Assembly (NCBI GenBank): GCA_965263305.1
Contig: OZ253666.1
Location: 2,604,001 to 2,668,000, forward strand
From: MED-G105 sp965263305
GTDB lineage: Bacteria > Pseudomonadota > Alphaproteobacteria > Caulobacterales > Parvularculaceae
Reading direction: 5' to 3'
Length of the DNA: 64,000 nucleotides
Shown: positions 1 through 8,778 of the stretch, piece after piece
Layout: every line of letters begins with the position of its first letter
How positions within the stretch are numbered: position 1 is the first letter of the stretch
Program-made: the position numbers and the translations under genes
The notes under the pieces: generated by a model
Database searches by the model: none
What the model saw: only the letters and a program-made list of their open reading frames with translations
Told to the model about the DNA's origin: nothing

Positions 1-2828
1 AGCGCGACCATGATGATATTGATACCGGCGCGATAAGCGTATTCGCGCGCGCGCTCGCCGCCGCGGGGCATGGGAAGGATCGGCCGGCCCGTTTGCTCCG
101 ACGCCCAAGCGCCCGCCCAGTCTCGACCGCCGATAATCAGCGGTGTGACGCCGTCATTGGCGTCGCCCCCGGCTTGCACCCAGACCGGGTTCACGGCGAG
201 GCGCCCGGGCAAATCGCCTAAGAGATAAAATGACCGAGTTAGGACGTGGTCGCCAGGTAAGGGCTGTAGGGGCGGCGTATTGATGTTGAGTAATACGTTT
301 TGTAGCGCTTGTCGCTCTGGCGTGCTGACGCCCGCAATCGCGCGCTCATCATCGCGCGTGTCAAGAAGGACTAAGCCGCCTGATCGCATAAAGCTTTCGA
401 TGTTAGCGAGCGCCGTCTCTGACGGTGTTGGTGCGCCAGCGATCATCGGCCAATAAAGAAACGGGAAGACGGATAGATCATCGGTCTCAAGATTAATGCC
501 GGTGGGTTGCCCCGGTTCAATGGAGGTTCGGCGGGTCAATTGCAGGCTTAAGCTCGCAAGTCCACGTTCTGACAACCGATCAACGCTGTCATCACCCGTC
601 CGCACAAACGCGAGGCGCGTGGTGGTTGCCGCGTCTAGCGTCGTCTGTGAAATGGGCGGATCAAGAGGCGTTTCAATAGCGGGTTGCGCATTGGCGGTGT
701 CGGCCGCTAGCAGCGTTACGCCCAATCCGAAGAGAAAAATCACTGATGTGACCATGTTGTTTGGACGAGGTCGGGCCGCGGCGGGGTTTCGTCGCGCCGT
801 GATTGAGCGCCAGCGTAGTTTCCCTGCGTAACCGAGGACGGCGAGTGCATCGAGGAGAATAAGAAGAAGACCGATCAAAAATAATGGCGGCGCAAGACGT
901 TGTGGCGGGCTTTCGATATAGGGGGTCGTAATTGCGCCCGTGCGTTCAAGGAGCTCTAAATTGAGAGGCTGAAAGTCATCAGCGGGCGAGGCAACGTTGA
1001 TTGCGAAAGGCGCATCCGGCGATCCGTAGAGGCCGGGGGGGCGCGATAGGGCGGGACCTTGTTCGGCTTCGCTAATGGTGACGCCAGTCAGCTCCGCCGG
1101 CGCTGCGTTCAAATTGCCAAAGCCATCGAGGATGCGAAGCGGCGGGAAGCTTGGGGCGGCGTTATTTTGGGCGCCGTTTTGCAGCCCGTTGGGCTCGTCC
1201 GTGTCGCGGCCGCCAGATGTCGACGCGCCGAGGGTAATCAGTCGGTGAAGCATATCGACAAAAACCCCTGATAGGGGCAAGTCGGACCAATCAGATGTCG
1301 CGGTCACATGGAATAAGGCGAGCGCGCCATTGCCCCGGCGTAAGCCGGTGACCAATGGCGTCCCGTCTTTGAGGCTCGCCCAGGTGCGTGCGCTTGTCGC
1401 CCCGCCTGGAACCGCCAATACCTGTCGGCGGACAAAAACATCATCGGGAGGCGTCAGCCCCTCAAATGGACCGTTTGGCGTGAACTCTCCGAGTAATTGC
1501 GGTGTTTCCCAGGTTAAAGCGCCGCCAAAGGCGCGGCCGCCGCCCCGCAAGGGCGCCGGTAATAGGGTGGTGAGGCTTTCGTAAGATGGATCATCGGGCT
1601 CTAAATTGCTTGGTCGTTGTAAAGCTGAGGCTGGTTCCTGGGCGACTTCGGCCAGGATTTCTCCGGCGAAGCGAATAACAACACCACCTTCTTCAATGAA
1701 GGTCAGGAGCGCGGTAACGTCCGAGGCGCGTAACCGTCCGATGTCATCCAATAAAATCGTGGTGACGGAGGATTGCAACAATGTGTCTAAATCGCCGGAG
1801 ACAAATTCTGCATACGGGGAAAGAGCCGTGCGGGCGAAGTGGTCGCCCGATAACAGCCTATTTACAGCATTCGTATTGTTGATGACACCGATGAGCTGGC
1901 GTCGGTCTCGTCCATCAGCCAGGTGCGTGGCGCTCGCGGCGTTCACACCGTCAATTCGCGCAACCGCGATATCGTTACGCAACGCCAGGGGGAGGTCGAG
2001 CGTTGCATCGGTAAATTTTGCACCCACATCGAACGCAAACGGCGCCCGCGCCAATTCCCTACCATCACGGGCGTTGGCGGTGATGATGCCGGTCAATGCA
2101 TCGCGTGCGGTGATCCGGCCGATGCGGTATCGCGCTTTGGCGCCGGGTTGCCTCAAGAGCCATGGAGTAGCCGTTTGAGTATCATGGATGATCGTTACAT
2201 CGCCCTTTGCCGCCAATGTCCGGGCCAGATCTAAATGACCTGGCCATTCAACGCCATCGGTGAGCCAGCGCACATCATATCGATCGGCGCCGTCCGGCAA
2301 GGCGTCGATTAGATCGCGTGCGGCGGTGTAATCAGGCGCTAGGGCCGAGGGCGTTATTGCTTTTACTTGATCCGAAAGATCATCTGCTGACAGAAGGCCC
2401 CAAGGAAGCGGCGTTAACCGGGGGGATGTTGTCACAAGATAGGCGGGCCGGCGCGTCGCCTTGAGTTCTTCGATCATCTCAGACAAGGCGTTGCGCCGTA
2501 AGCGCCATCCGGGCGCTGCGGGCCATGTGTTATCGACAATGATAATCATTGGTCCTGATTTTTGGGAGCTTGGCGGTGCGTTCAACACCGGGGCGGCGAG
2601 GCCGACGATCAGAAGCGTTGCGGCGAGTAACCGCAAGAGAAGTAATACCCATGGCGTGCGAGCAGGTGTCTCTTCGGAGGGGGGCAAGCGTTTCAACAAA
2701 ATGAAGCCAGGAAACGCCTGCTGGCGCGGCTGGGGCGGCGTCGCGCGCATAATGAGCCAGATCACCGGCAGACCCAAAAGAGCAAGAAGAATGAAAGGCG
2801 AGCCGAAACTGAGGGCGCCGAAGGTCAT
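1..2828 (-). CDS. BatA N-terminal / DUF4159 domain protein (C-terminus off window)
   Basis: Reading the minus strand gives one open frame that runs off the left edge, about 940 codons visible. The N-terminus (MTFGALSFGSPFILLALLG) followed by a second hydrophobic segment near residues 60-80 matches the BatA/aerotolerance-regulator N-terminal domain. A central VWA-like region follows, then a membrane segment about two thirds along, then a DUF4159-like part ending in YAYRAGINIIMVA at the window edge. Such proteins are large membrane-anchored components beside MoxR and DUF58 genes in alphaproteobacteria; their biochemical role is not established. ATG 2828 is chosen because a GGGGG tract lies at proper distance. 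ATG 2834 is in frame and overlaps the stop of the upstream gene as ATGA, so it is an alternative. It is the third gene of a tightly coupled operon. The frame and family are clear; the function is inferred. Confidence 0.85.
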   Translation of the reverse strand, partial: MTFGALSFGSPFILLALLGLPVIWLIMRATPPQPRQQAFPGFILLKRLPPSEETPARTPWVLLLLRLLAATLLIVGLAAPVLNAPPSSQKSGPMIIIVDNTWPAAPGWRLRRNALSEMIEELKATRRPAYLVTTSPRLTPLPWGLLSADDLSDQVKAITPSALAPDYTAARDLIDALPDGADRYDVRWLTDGVEWPGHLDLARTLAAKGDVTIIHDTQTATPWLLRQPGAKARYRIGRITARDALTGIITANARDGRELARAPFAFDVGAKFTDATLDLPLALRNDIAVARIDGVNAASATHLADGRDRRQLIGVINNTNAVNRLLSGDHFARTALSPYAEFVSGDLDTLLQSSVTTILLDDIGRLRASDVTALLTFIEEGGVVIRFAGEILAEVAQEPASALQRPSNLEPDDPSYESLTTLLPAPLRGGGRAFGGALTWETPQLLGEFTPNGPFEGLTPPDDVFVRRQVLAVPGGATSARTWASLKDGTPLVTGLRRGNGALALFHVTATSDWSDLPLSGVFVDMLHRLITLGASTSGGRDTDEPNGLQNGAQNNAAPSFPPLRILDGFGNLNAAPAELTGVTISEAEQGPALSRPPGLYGSPDAPFAINVASPADDFQPLNLELLERTGAITTPYIESPPQRLAPPLFLIGLLLILLDALAVLGYAGKLRWRSITARRNPAAARPRPNNMVTSVIFLFGLGVTLLAADTANAQPAIETPLDPPISQTTLDAATTTRLAFVRTGDDSVDRLSERGLASLSLQLTRRTSIEPGQPTGINLETDDLSVFPFLYWPMIAGAPTPSETALANIESFMRSGGLVLLDTRDDERAIAGVSTPERQALQNVLLNINTPPLQPLPGDHVLTRSFYLLGDLPGRLAVNPVWVQAGGDANDGVTPLIIGGRDWAGAWASEQTGRPILPMPRGGERAREYAYRAGINIIMVA

Positions 2829-2830
2829 GG

Positions 2831-3835
2831 TCATCCCCCTTTTTGGCTGCTTAACGCTTCATACAACGTCAGTAGGGCTTGGGCGGCGCTGGCGTCTGTT
2901 TGATGATGCTGAGTGATCCATCCCGCAGCACGGCTCAATGCTAAAAGATCAGCCTGCAGAGCGCCGAGCGCCGAGCGATATTGTTCGGCGATCGATTGAG
3001 CGGCGCCAAACGTCAATCTATCTGCGCTCTCCAGGTCAAGAAACTCCGTACGCCCCGAAAAAGGGAAGGCGGTTTCCGCCGGATCTAGAACTTGCAGTAA
3101 GAGACCTTGCGCTCCTTGGGCGGCGAGACGGTTGACCGCCTGCGCAATGGGCGCAAGATCACAAAAGAAATCACTGATGAGGATAACCATGGTGCCGGGG
3201 CCGGCTGCGATGGGCGGTGGGGCTGTCTCATCGTCAAATTGATCGGTTTTTAAAGCGTCTAAAAACATCGTTGGCGCCGTGCGGCCATGAAATGGGCGAG
3301 GGCGCGCGCCCATCAATCCAATTCGTTCGCCCCCTTCCGACAATAACATTGCAAGGGCGAGCGCGAGGACGTCAGCCCGGCGGCGCTTTGTCGGCGAGGC
3401 TGGCGTCGAGGCATAATCTAAGGACCGGGAGGGGTCACGCCATAGCCAAACAGCGGCGGCGGCTTCCCACTCGTTTTGACGCACATAAAGATGAGACGCC
3501 GCCCGGGCGGATTGTCGCCAGTCGATCATGGAAACAGCATCACCAAACGCATAGGGACGGTGTTGCCAAAACGTTTCGCCGGGGCCCGCCCGCCGTCGAC
3601 CGTGCACCCCGGCGGCGACAGAACGGGCAAGGCGTTCGGCGTCAATGATAAGGGGCGGCAGGCCGCTGGCTGTTTCCTCCGCTTCTTCACGTATGACGCT
3701 CGGCTCATGCGCGCGCGCGCCGTCTGCGACTGCCGATGAAGCAGAAAACTGCCCTAGCGTATCGCCCGAGGCCCCTAAAAAAGAGAACCGCTCTTTTAAT
3801 TTTTTCAACAACGCGCCAACGCCTGGAGGTGACAT
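2831..3835 (-). CDS. DUF58 domain protein of the MoxR operon
   Basis: A 334-residue protein. The DUF58 core starts near residue 75 with a basic GRRRAGPGETFWQHRPY segment and continues with the GDAVSMIDWRQSAR motif typical of the family. A VWA-like fold with an MVILISDFF strand follows in the C-terminal half. DUF58 proteins pair with MoxR AAA ATPases and are thought to work in assembly or chaperoning of envelope complexes; the substrate is unknown. No signal peptide is evident. Its ATG shares one base with the stop of moxR (TAATG), and it overlaps the start region of the next gene, so translation is probably coupled. No Shine-Dalgarno is visible in front of it, in keeping with coupling. Confidence 0.88.
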   Translation of the reverse strand: MSPPGVGALLKKLKERFSFLGASGDTLGQFSASSAVADGARAHEPSVIREEAEETASGLPPLIIDAERLARSVAAGVHGRRRAGPGETFWQHRPYAFGDAVSMIDWRQSARAASHLYVRQNEWEAAAAVWLWRDPSRSLDYASTPASPTKRRRADVLALALAMLLSEGGERIGLMGARPRPFHGRTAPTMFLDALKTDQFDDETAPPPIAAGPGTMVILISDFFCDLAPIAQAVNRLAAQGAQGLLLQVLDPAETAFPFSGRTEFLDLESADRLTFGAAQSIAEQYRSALGALQADLLALSRAAGWITQHHQTDASAAQALLTLYEALSSQKGG

Positions 3836-4839
3836 TATGGGGTTAGCGTCCTATTCGTAAGATCGTCGATCAGTCCGTCTACGGTTAATTTTTGTAGCGC
3901 TGCGGAATAATGTAGCGCCATACGGTGACGTAAGACGGGTTTGGCGAGGCGGCGAACATCGTCGAGGGATGGGGCGTGTCGGCCTTCGATCAACGCCAAA
4001 GCGCGGGCGGTGAGCGACATGGCCTGGCTGGCTCTGGGCCCCGGCCCCCACCGAACGAGTTCTTTTGATTGGGCGTCCCCGCCGTCCTCCAAGGGCCGTG
4101 CGGCGCGCACAAGCCCCAGGATGCCATCGACGACGCGTTCTGCGATCGGCATATCGCGTACGAATTGTTGCGCCTTCATCAGATCTTCCGCCGTCATCGC
4201 GGCGGCGGCGATACGGGTTTCCGAGCCCGTGGTCGCGGCTAACATCTGCTTTTCGGCGGCAAGATCAGGATACCCGACATTAATCTGCATCAAAAAGCGA
4301 TCGAGTTGCGCTTCCGGCAGGGGGTAGGTGCCTTCTTGTTCGATGGGGTTTTGGGTCGCGAGCACATGGAACGGCGCTGGCAAATCATGGCGTTCTCCGG
4401 CGACAGTGACATGGCGTTCTTGCATGGCCTGCAACAAGGCGGATTGGGTGCGGGGGCTCGCCCGGTTGATTTCGTCGGCGAGGAGGAGCTGGCAGAAAAT
4501 TGGCCCCTTGATGAACCTAAAAGCGCGTCGACCGTCGGCGCTTTCTTCTAGGACCTCGGAGCCCAACACGTCGCCGGGCATAAGGTCCGGGGTGAATTGC
4601 ACCCTTTTTTCCGACAGGCCCGTCAATGTTGCGATGGAAGAAACGAGTAATGTCTTCGCCAGACCCGGCGCCCCTACCAGCAATCCATGCCCGCCAGCGG
4701 CGAGGGTCGCGAGGGTGAGGTCGATGACGTCGTCTTGTCCGAAAATCACGCTTCGTAAGGAGTTGCGCGCATCAGCGAATTTTTGGGCGATCTGGTCAAA
4801 TTCCACCACCAGATCGCTACTTATTTTTTCGCCGTCCAT
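3835..4839 (-). CDS. MoxR family AAA+ ATPase
   Basis: A 334-residue cytoplasmic AAA+ ATPase of the MoxR (AAA_3) family. Walker A is GAPGLAKT at residues 56-63 and Walker B with sensor context is LLLADEINRA near 118-127. The conserved ATQNPIEQEGTYPLPEAQLDRF stretch near 165-186 is diagnostic. MoxR ATPases act as chaperones with VWA/DUF58 partners, which are encoded directly downstream here. ATG 4839 is chosen because AAGGAG sits 5 bases upstream; a TTG one codon earlier is unlikely. It is the first gene of the operon, so the promoter must lie in the roughly 440-base gap before sppA. The family call is secure, the client protein unknown. Confidence 0.93.
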   Translation of the reverse strand: MDGEKISSDLVVEFDQIAQKFADARNSLRSVIFGQDDVIDLTLATLAAGGHGLLVGAPGLAKTLLVSSIATLTGLSEKRVQFTPDLMPGDVLGSEVLEESADGRRAFRFIKGPIFCQLLLADEINRASPRTQSALLQAMQERHVTVAGERHDLPAPFHVLATQNPIEQEGTYPLPEAQLDRFLMQINVGYPDLAAEKQMLAATTGSETRIAAAAMTAEDLMKAQQFVRDMPIAERVVDGILGLVRAARPLEDGGDAQSKELVRWGPGPRASQAMSLTARALALIEGRHAPSLDDVRRLAKPVLRHRMALHYSAALQKLTVDGLIDDLTNRTLTP

Positions 4840-5279
4840 CAACGCTCCTTTTCAGTAACTAATTGTTTCATGGAGATAATTCTAGAAAAGCGAACCATAT
4901 CATGGAACGCTAGGCGATGGCCAATGCGCCGAGGATAAATTGAGCCCGTTTTGCCCCGCCACAGGCTCACGTCATCGCAAGGCGACTTGTCACGCCCGAT
5001 TGATCCGCCAATCTCTGAGGGGCCCAAAGCTCAATAGCAGTGTTTGGTGGGGCAGTTCCTTTCGACGTCGAATAAGTGATCAACCATCTCAAGATCACCG
5101 CGTCTTAGTTATTGCCGCGTTAAGCCGGCTCTGACATCATAGTTTTGGGGCGACGCGTCACGCGAAGAGGCGAAACGGCGGCGTCATGAATGACAAGCGG
5201 CGTTAGCGGTCTGCTCTAATCGCAAGCGTCTAATGGGTGCGCCATTCGAATATAGGAATGGCGTTCGTCTAGAAGGGGT
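4840..5279. other. Intergenic region between divergent moxR and sppA
   Basis: This gap of about 440 bases separates two divergent genes and should carry both promoters. I see no convincing ORF, tRNA or complete sigma-70 promoter. The only clear structure is an inverted repeat just upstream of sppA, listed separately. Confidence 0.5.
5240..5263 (+). promoter_or_regulatory. Leader inverted repeat upstream of sppA
   Basis: Perfect 8-bp arms CGCCATTC (5240-5247) and GAATGGCG (5256-5263) enclose an 8-base loop, ending about 8 bases before the AGAAGGGG ribosome-binding sequence of sppA. It could be an operator or a leader hairpin. No U-tract follows, so it is not a terminator. Function unknown. 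Confidence 0.35.
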
Positions 5280-7184
5280 ATGTATTTCGTGTCTGATGAA
5301 CAGAATTTCAGCGTCTGGGGCTTTATTAAAGGCTTCGGCAAACTCTTGATCGGTTTCCTCCTACTCCTGCAAGGGCTTGTTGGTCTTGTCGTTCTTTTGA
5401 TGATTGTCAGTTTTGCGGTCGGGGTTTCTAGTGGATTTTCTGGCGGTGACGCCGCAGCGGTCGTTTCAGTTCCCGAAGAAGCGGCGCTGGTCATCAATCC
5501 CAACGGTGTTCTTGTTGAACAAGCCGAAACCGTTGATCCCTTTGAGGCGGCGATCCAGGACGCCTATGGTGTGGATGAACCCACCGAGGTGGAGGTTCAC
5601 GATCTGGTTCGGGCGATCCGTAATGCGAAGACCGATGATCGGATCAAGGGCCTCGTCCTTGATCTAGGCAACCTCTACATCTCTGGGTCGAGCGCGAGTA
5701 AGGGCCATCTCGTTGCTGCTGAAGTCGCGGCGTTCAGAGAGGCCGGGAAACCAGTTTACGCCATCGGCGATTATTATGATCAAGAGCAGTATTTGATCGC
5801 CTCCCAGGCGAGCAAAATTTATCTACACGACCGGGGCAATCTCTTGCTGACGGGCTATGGCTCCTACGGTACGTTTCTGAAGTCCTTCCTCGATAAGCTT
5901 CTGATCACGCCTCATGTTTTCCGCGTGGGTACATTTAAAGCGGCTGTGGAACCGTTTCTGAGAGACGACATGTCGCCAGAGGCGAAAGAAGCTAATCTCG
6001 CTTATCTCTCGGTGATTTGGGACAATTATGGTCGTGTTGTCGAAGAGGCGCGCAGGCTGCCCCGGGGCGCTGTTGCTCAAATCGCGGACGATTTCAATGA
6101 AGTGCTTCGATCTGCAAAGGGCGATTTCGCTGAGGCTGCGTTGCAAGCTAATCTTGTTGACGAATTGAAATCGCGCCCAGAGCAGCTTGCGGCTCTGAAA
6201 GAGATTTTTGGTGAAGGCGGCGAGGGCGAAAGCTTTAAGCAGGTCGGTTTCCGTAATTATCTAACCGCCGTCGGCGGAGATGAGGACGGCGACGCGCCGA
6301 ATATCGCCATTGTCACGGCGGCCGGCACGATTGTGGATGGTGAAGCGCCGGATGGTGTCGCAGCTGGTGGCGATACTGTTGCAGGGTATCTGAAAGCAGC
6401 GCGTGAAGACGATGACGTGAAAGCTGTTGTTTTGCGGGTTGATAGCCCAGGTGGCTCTGCCTTTGCGTCTGAAATTATTCGCGATCAGGTCATTGCGCTG
6501 AAAGACGCCGGCAAACCAGTCGTCGTTTCGATGGGATCGTTAGCAGCATCAGGCGGCTACTGGATCTCAGCGCCGGCGGATGAAATTTGGGCGGCGCCAA
6601 CGACAATTACCGGTTCCATTGGCATCTTCGGATTTTTCATGACGTTTGAAGAAGCCGCTAAGGAGTGGGGCGTCAAGGTAGACGGCGTGGGTACGAGCAC
6701 CTTGTCATCGCTCTACGGAACGGGTCTTGGCCCCCTGGAAGAACGCGCTGCTGATATCTTCCAGCAGAGCATCGAAAACGGGTATGAAGACTTCCTCGCA
6801 GTCGTGTCTGAAGGGCGCGAGCTTGACCGCGACTATGTCGATAGCATTGGTCAAGGCCGTGTATGGATCGGCGAAACCGCGAAAGAAATTAAGTTGGCTG
6901 ATAAACTCGGTACGCTTGATGATGCGGTTGCCGCTGCGGCGAAGCTTGCAAACCTTGAAGAATACGACCGCGTTGAAATGATGGAGAGCGCTTCACCATT
7001 CGACCGTTTCCTGAGCAACCTTGCCGCCGAAACCATGGCGCGCGTCGGGGTTAGCCAGAAGCGCGCCTTGGCGAGCAAATCCGTGACGTCGAAGTTAATT
7101 GGCAAGGTCGAGGATCAGCTTGAATTTATTGCAGAATTCAACGACCCACAGGCGACTTACGCTCGTTGCCTTGCTTGCGAATAA
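5280..7184 (+). CDS. sppA: Signal peptide peptidase SppA (67 kDa type, S49)
   Basis: A 634-residue inner-membrane serine protease that degrades cleaved signal peptides. A hydrophobic anchor lies near residues 18-48 (LLIGFLLLLQGLVGLVVLLM). Two tandem S49 domains follow, as in the long E. coli-type enzyme. The catalytic lysine is K220 in RVGTFKAAVEPF and the nucleophile is S424 in LAASGGYWIS, matching the Lys/Ser dyad of E. coli SppA split across the two domains. ATG 5280 is only 1-3 bases from the AGAAGGGG sequence; an in-frame GTG at 5289 has better spacing and may be the real start. Monocistronic: a strong terminator follows the stop by about 20 bases. Confidence 0.95.
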   Translation: MYFVSDEQNFSVWGFIKGFGKLLIGFLLLLQGLVGLVVLLMIVSFAVGVSSGFSGGDAAAVVSVPEEAALVINPNGVLVEQAETVDPFEAAIQDAYGVDEPTEVEVHDLVRAIRNAKTDDRIKGLVLDLGNLYISGSSASKGHLVAAEVAAFREAGKPVYAIGDYYDQEQYLIASQASKIYLHDRGNLLLTGYGSYGTFLKSFLDKLLITPHVFRVGTFKAAVEPFLRDDMSPEAKEANLAYLSVIWDNYGRVVEEARRLPRGAVAQIADDFNEVLRSAKGDFAEAALQANLVDELKSRPEQLAALKEIFGEGGEGESFKQVGFRNYLTAVGGDEDGDAPNIAIVTAAGTIVDGEAPDGVAAGGDTVAGYLKAAREDDDVKAVVLRVDSPGGSAFASEIIRDQVIALKDAGKPVVVSMGSLAASGGYWISAPADEIWAAPTTITGSIGIFGFFMTFEEAAKEWGVKVDGVGTSTLSSLYGTGLGPLEERAADIFQQSIENGYEDFLAVVSEGRELDRDYVDSIGQGRVWIGETAKEIKLADKLGTLDDAVAAAAKLANLEEYDRVEMMESASPFDRFLSNLAAETMARVGVSQKRALASKSVTSKLIGKVEDQLEFIAEFNDPQATYARCLACE

Positions 7185-7206
7185 AAAATCGCCGTTGATC
7201 GCGATC

Positions 7207-7237
7207 AAAACGACGCTCTTAGGAGCGTCGTTTTTTT
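7207..7237 (+). terminator. Intrinsic terminator of sppA
   Basis: Stem AACGACGCTC/GAGCGTCGTT with a TTAG loop, followed by a run of T (7231-7237). A classic rho-independent terminator. The T-run touches an ATG at 7238. Confidence 0.92.
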
Positions 7238-7297
7238 ATGCAGCCTGCAACGCAAAAGCGCATTGCGCCGAATATCGGCAAAGCCGATACTCGGCCG

Positions 7298-7972
7298 ATG
7301 GATTTGATGCGCTACGCCGCCCAGTTATCGCAGGCTGAATTGTCAAAACCCGGCGGGAAAGGCCTGCCGCCGGTAGACAAATGGGACCCGCCATATTGCG
7401 GAGAACTGGACCTGACGATCCGGTCTGACGGCGTTTGGGTACACGAGGGAACGCCGATTGGACGGGCGAGGTTGGTGCGTCTGTTCTCCACGGTATTGCG
7501 CCGGGATGGCGATCAATATTTCCTAGTGACGCCCGTCGAAAAACTGGGGATCGTTGTCGAAGATGCGCCCTTTCAGGCGGTGCTTATGGAGATGAGCGTC
7601 GACGCGTCGGCGCCCGACAATCAGCCTAACGGTGGTGGGCAACTGCTCACATTCACGACAAATGTCGGTGATGTCGTAACGGCGGGATCGGCGAACGCCC
7701 TTGTTTATAGGCCTCCAATTCGCTCGCAGGCCCAGACAGACACGGCGACGGGTGACGCTAGAGGGGGTGAAATCGGAACGCCCGCTCCCTATCTCCATGT
7801 GCGGCGCGGCCTTGAGGCAAAAGTCTCTCGAGCGGTGTTTTATGACCTTGTCGCCCTCGGTGAAACGCGCGAGATCAACGGCGTTGAGCAATTTGGCGTC
7901 GCCTCTGACGGCGCGTTCTTTCCTTTCGGCCCCGCCTCAGACGTGTTGGGCGAGACGCCGGACGGCGACTAA
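7298..7972 (+). CDS. DUF1285 domain-containing protein
   Basis: About 224 residues. The core WDPPYCGELDLTIRSDG, then EGTPIGRARLVRLFSTVLRRDGDQYFLVTPVEK, is the hallmark of DUF1285, a family of small, probably cytoplasmic proteins with no established activity. In alphaproteobacteria it commonly precedes a NUDIX CoA pyrophosphatase and a CCA-transferase, exactly the order seen here. The longest frame begins at ATG 7238, but that codon abuts the T-run of the sppA terminator, so I place the start at ATG 7298 (7307 also possible). Neither has a good Shine-Dalgarno sequence. Family call firm, start uncertain. Confidence 0.85.
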   Translation: MDLMRYAAQLSQAELSKPGGKGLPPVDKWDPPYCGELDLTIRSDGVWVHEGTPIGRARLVRLFSTVLRRDGDQYFLVTPVEKLGIVVEDAPFQAVLMEMSVDASAPDNQPNGGGQLLTFTTNVGDVVTAGSANALVYRPPIRSQAQTDTATGDARGGEIGTPAPYLHVRRGLEAKVSRAVFYDLVALGETREINGVEQFGVASDGAFFPFGPASDVLGETPDGD

Positions 7973-8020
7973 GCGTCATTAGAAGTTATTCTTAACGCCT
8001 CCGCCATAGCGTGCGCAGCA

Positions 8021-8725
8021 GTGATAGATGAACAGAGTAGGGTGCCCGTGACGAGTAATTGGCGGCAAAATATAGAGCAAAACCTTGCCCACACCTCCGC
8101 CCAGCAGGTGAGGGCCCTGTTTTCTGAAATTAACCCCCATTTGGTGGGCGATAAGCTATTCGAAAGCCGATGGAGCGACATCAGAAAAGACGCCGCCGTG
8201 CTGGTGCCGATCATCGATCGCCCCAGCGGTCCGACGGTCGTCTTAACGGTTCGCTCATCGGAAATGCCATCCCATGCAGGGCAGATTTCTTTTCCTGGCG
8301 GCAAAGTGCATCCAGAGGATAAAACTCGTGTGGATACGGCGTTGCGCGAAGCGGAAGAAGAAATTGGTCTTCATAGGAACCGAGTAAGAGTTGTTGGAAA
8401 GCTCGGCGTTCATCAGGGCGGCCTTGGATTCTCCGTGACGCCCGTCATCGGAATCGTGCCTGGCGATACGACCTTCACGGCCTGCCCGCGGGAGGTCGCG
8501 GAAATTTTTGAAGCGCCGTTGTCGTTTGTCGCAGATCTCGCCAATCACATCACCGAAGAACGCGAGCACGAAGGGGTTAAGTACAATATGTTCGCTGCCC
8601 CTTATGGCCGTTACCATATTTGGGGATTGACCGCGGGTATATTACGGTCCTTTGCGGAAATTCTGCAAAATGATTTTCTGGATAGGACCGTCGCGGTAAG
8701 TGAAAAGAAAACGGCCGTATCCTAA
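8021..8725 (+). CDS. NUDIX hydrolase, CoA pyrophosphatase type
   Basis: Predicted to hydrolyse CoA or its derivatives to phosphopantetheine and 3',5'-ADP. The upstream CoA-specific signature appears as LTVRSSEMPSHAGQISFPGG, followed directly by the NUDIX box GKVHPED...ALREAEEEIGL. The box has the catalytic REAEEE core. 234 residues from the GTG at 8021. A second GTG at 8048 has AGTAGGG at proper distance and may be the true start, giving about 225 residues. It lies between the DUF1285 gene and cca, probably co-transcribed with them. No membrane segment. Confidence 0.9.
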   Translation: MIDEQSRVPVTSNWRQNIEQNLAHTSAQQVRALFSEINPHLVGDKLFESRWSDIRKDAAVLVPIIDRPSGPTVVLTVRSSEMPSHAGQISFPGGKVHPEDKTRVDTALREAEEEIGLHRNRVRVVGKLGVHQGGLGFSVTPVIGIVPGDTTFTACPREVAEIFEAPLSFVADLANHITEEREHEGVKYNMFAAPYGRYHIWGLTAGILRSFAEILQNDFLDRTVAVSEKKTAVS

Positions 8726-8778
8726 CCTATCGTCATTTCCGAAATCCTTCTTCGGAGCGGCGCTTTCGTGAGACAAGG

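Noticed and set aside
496..2916. Several plus-strand open frames of 70-190 codons in the first 3 kb
   Set aside because: They lie opposite the continuous minus-strand BatA/DUF4159 frame, have no recognisable domains, and are antisense shadows.
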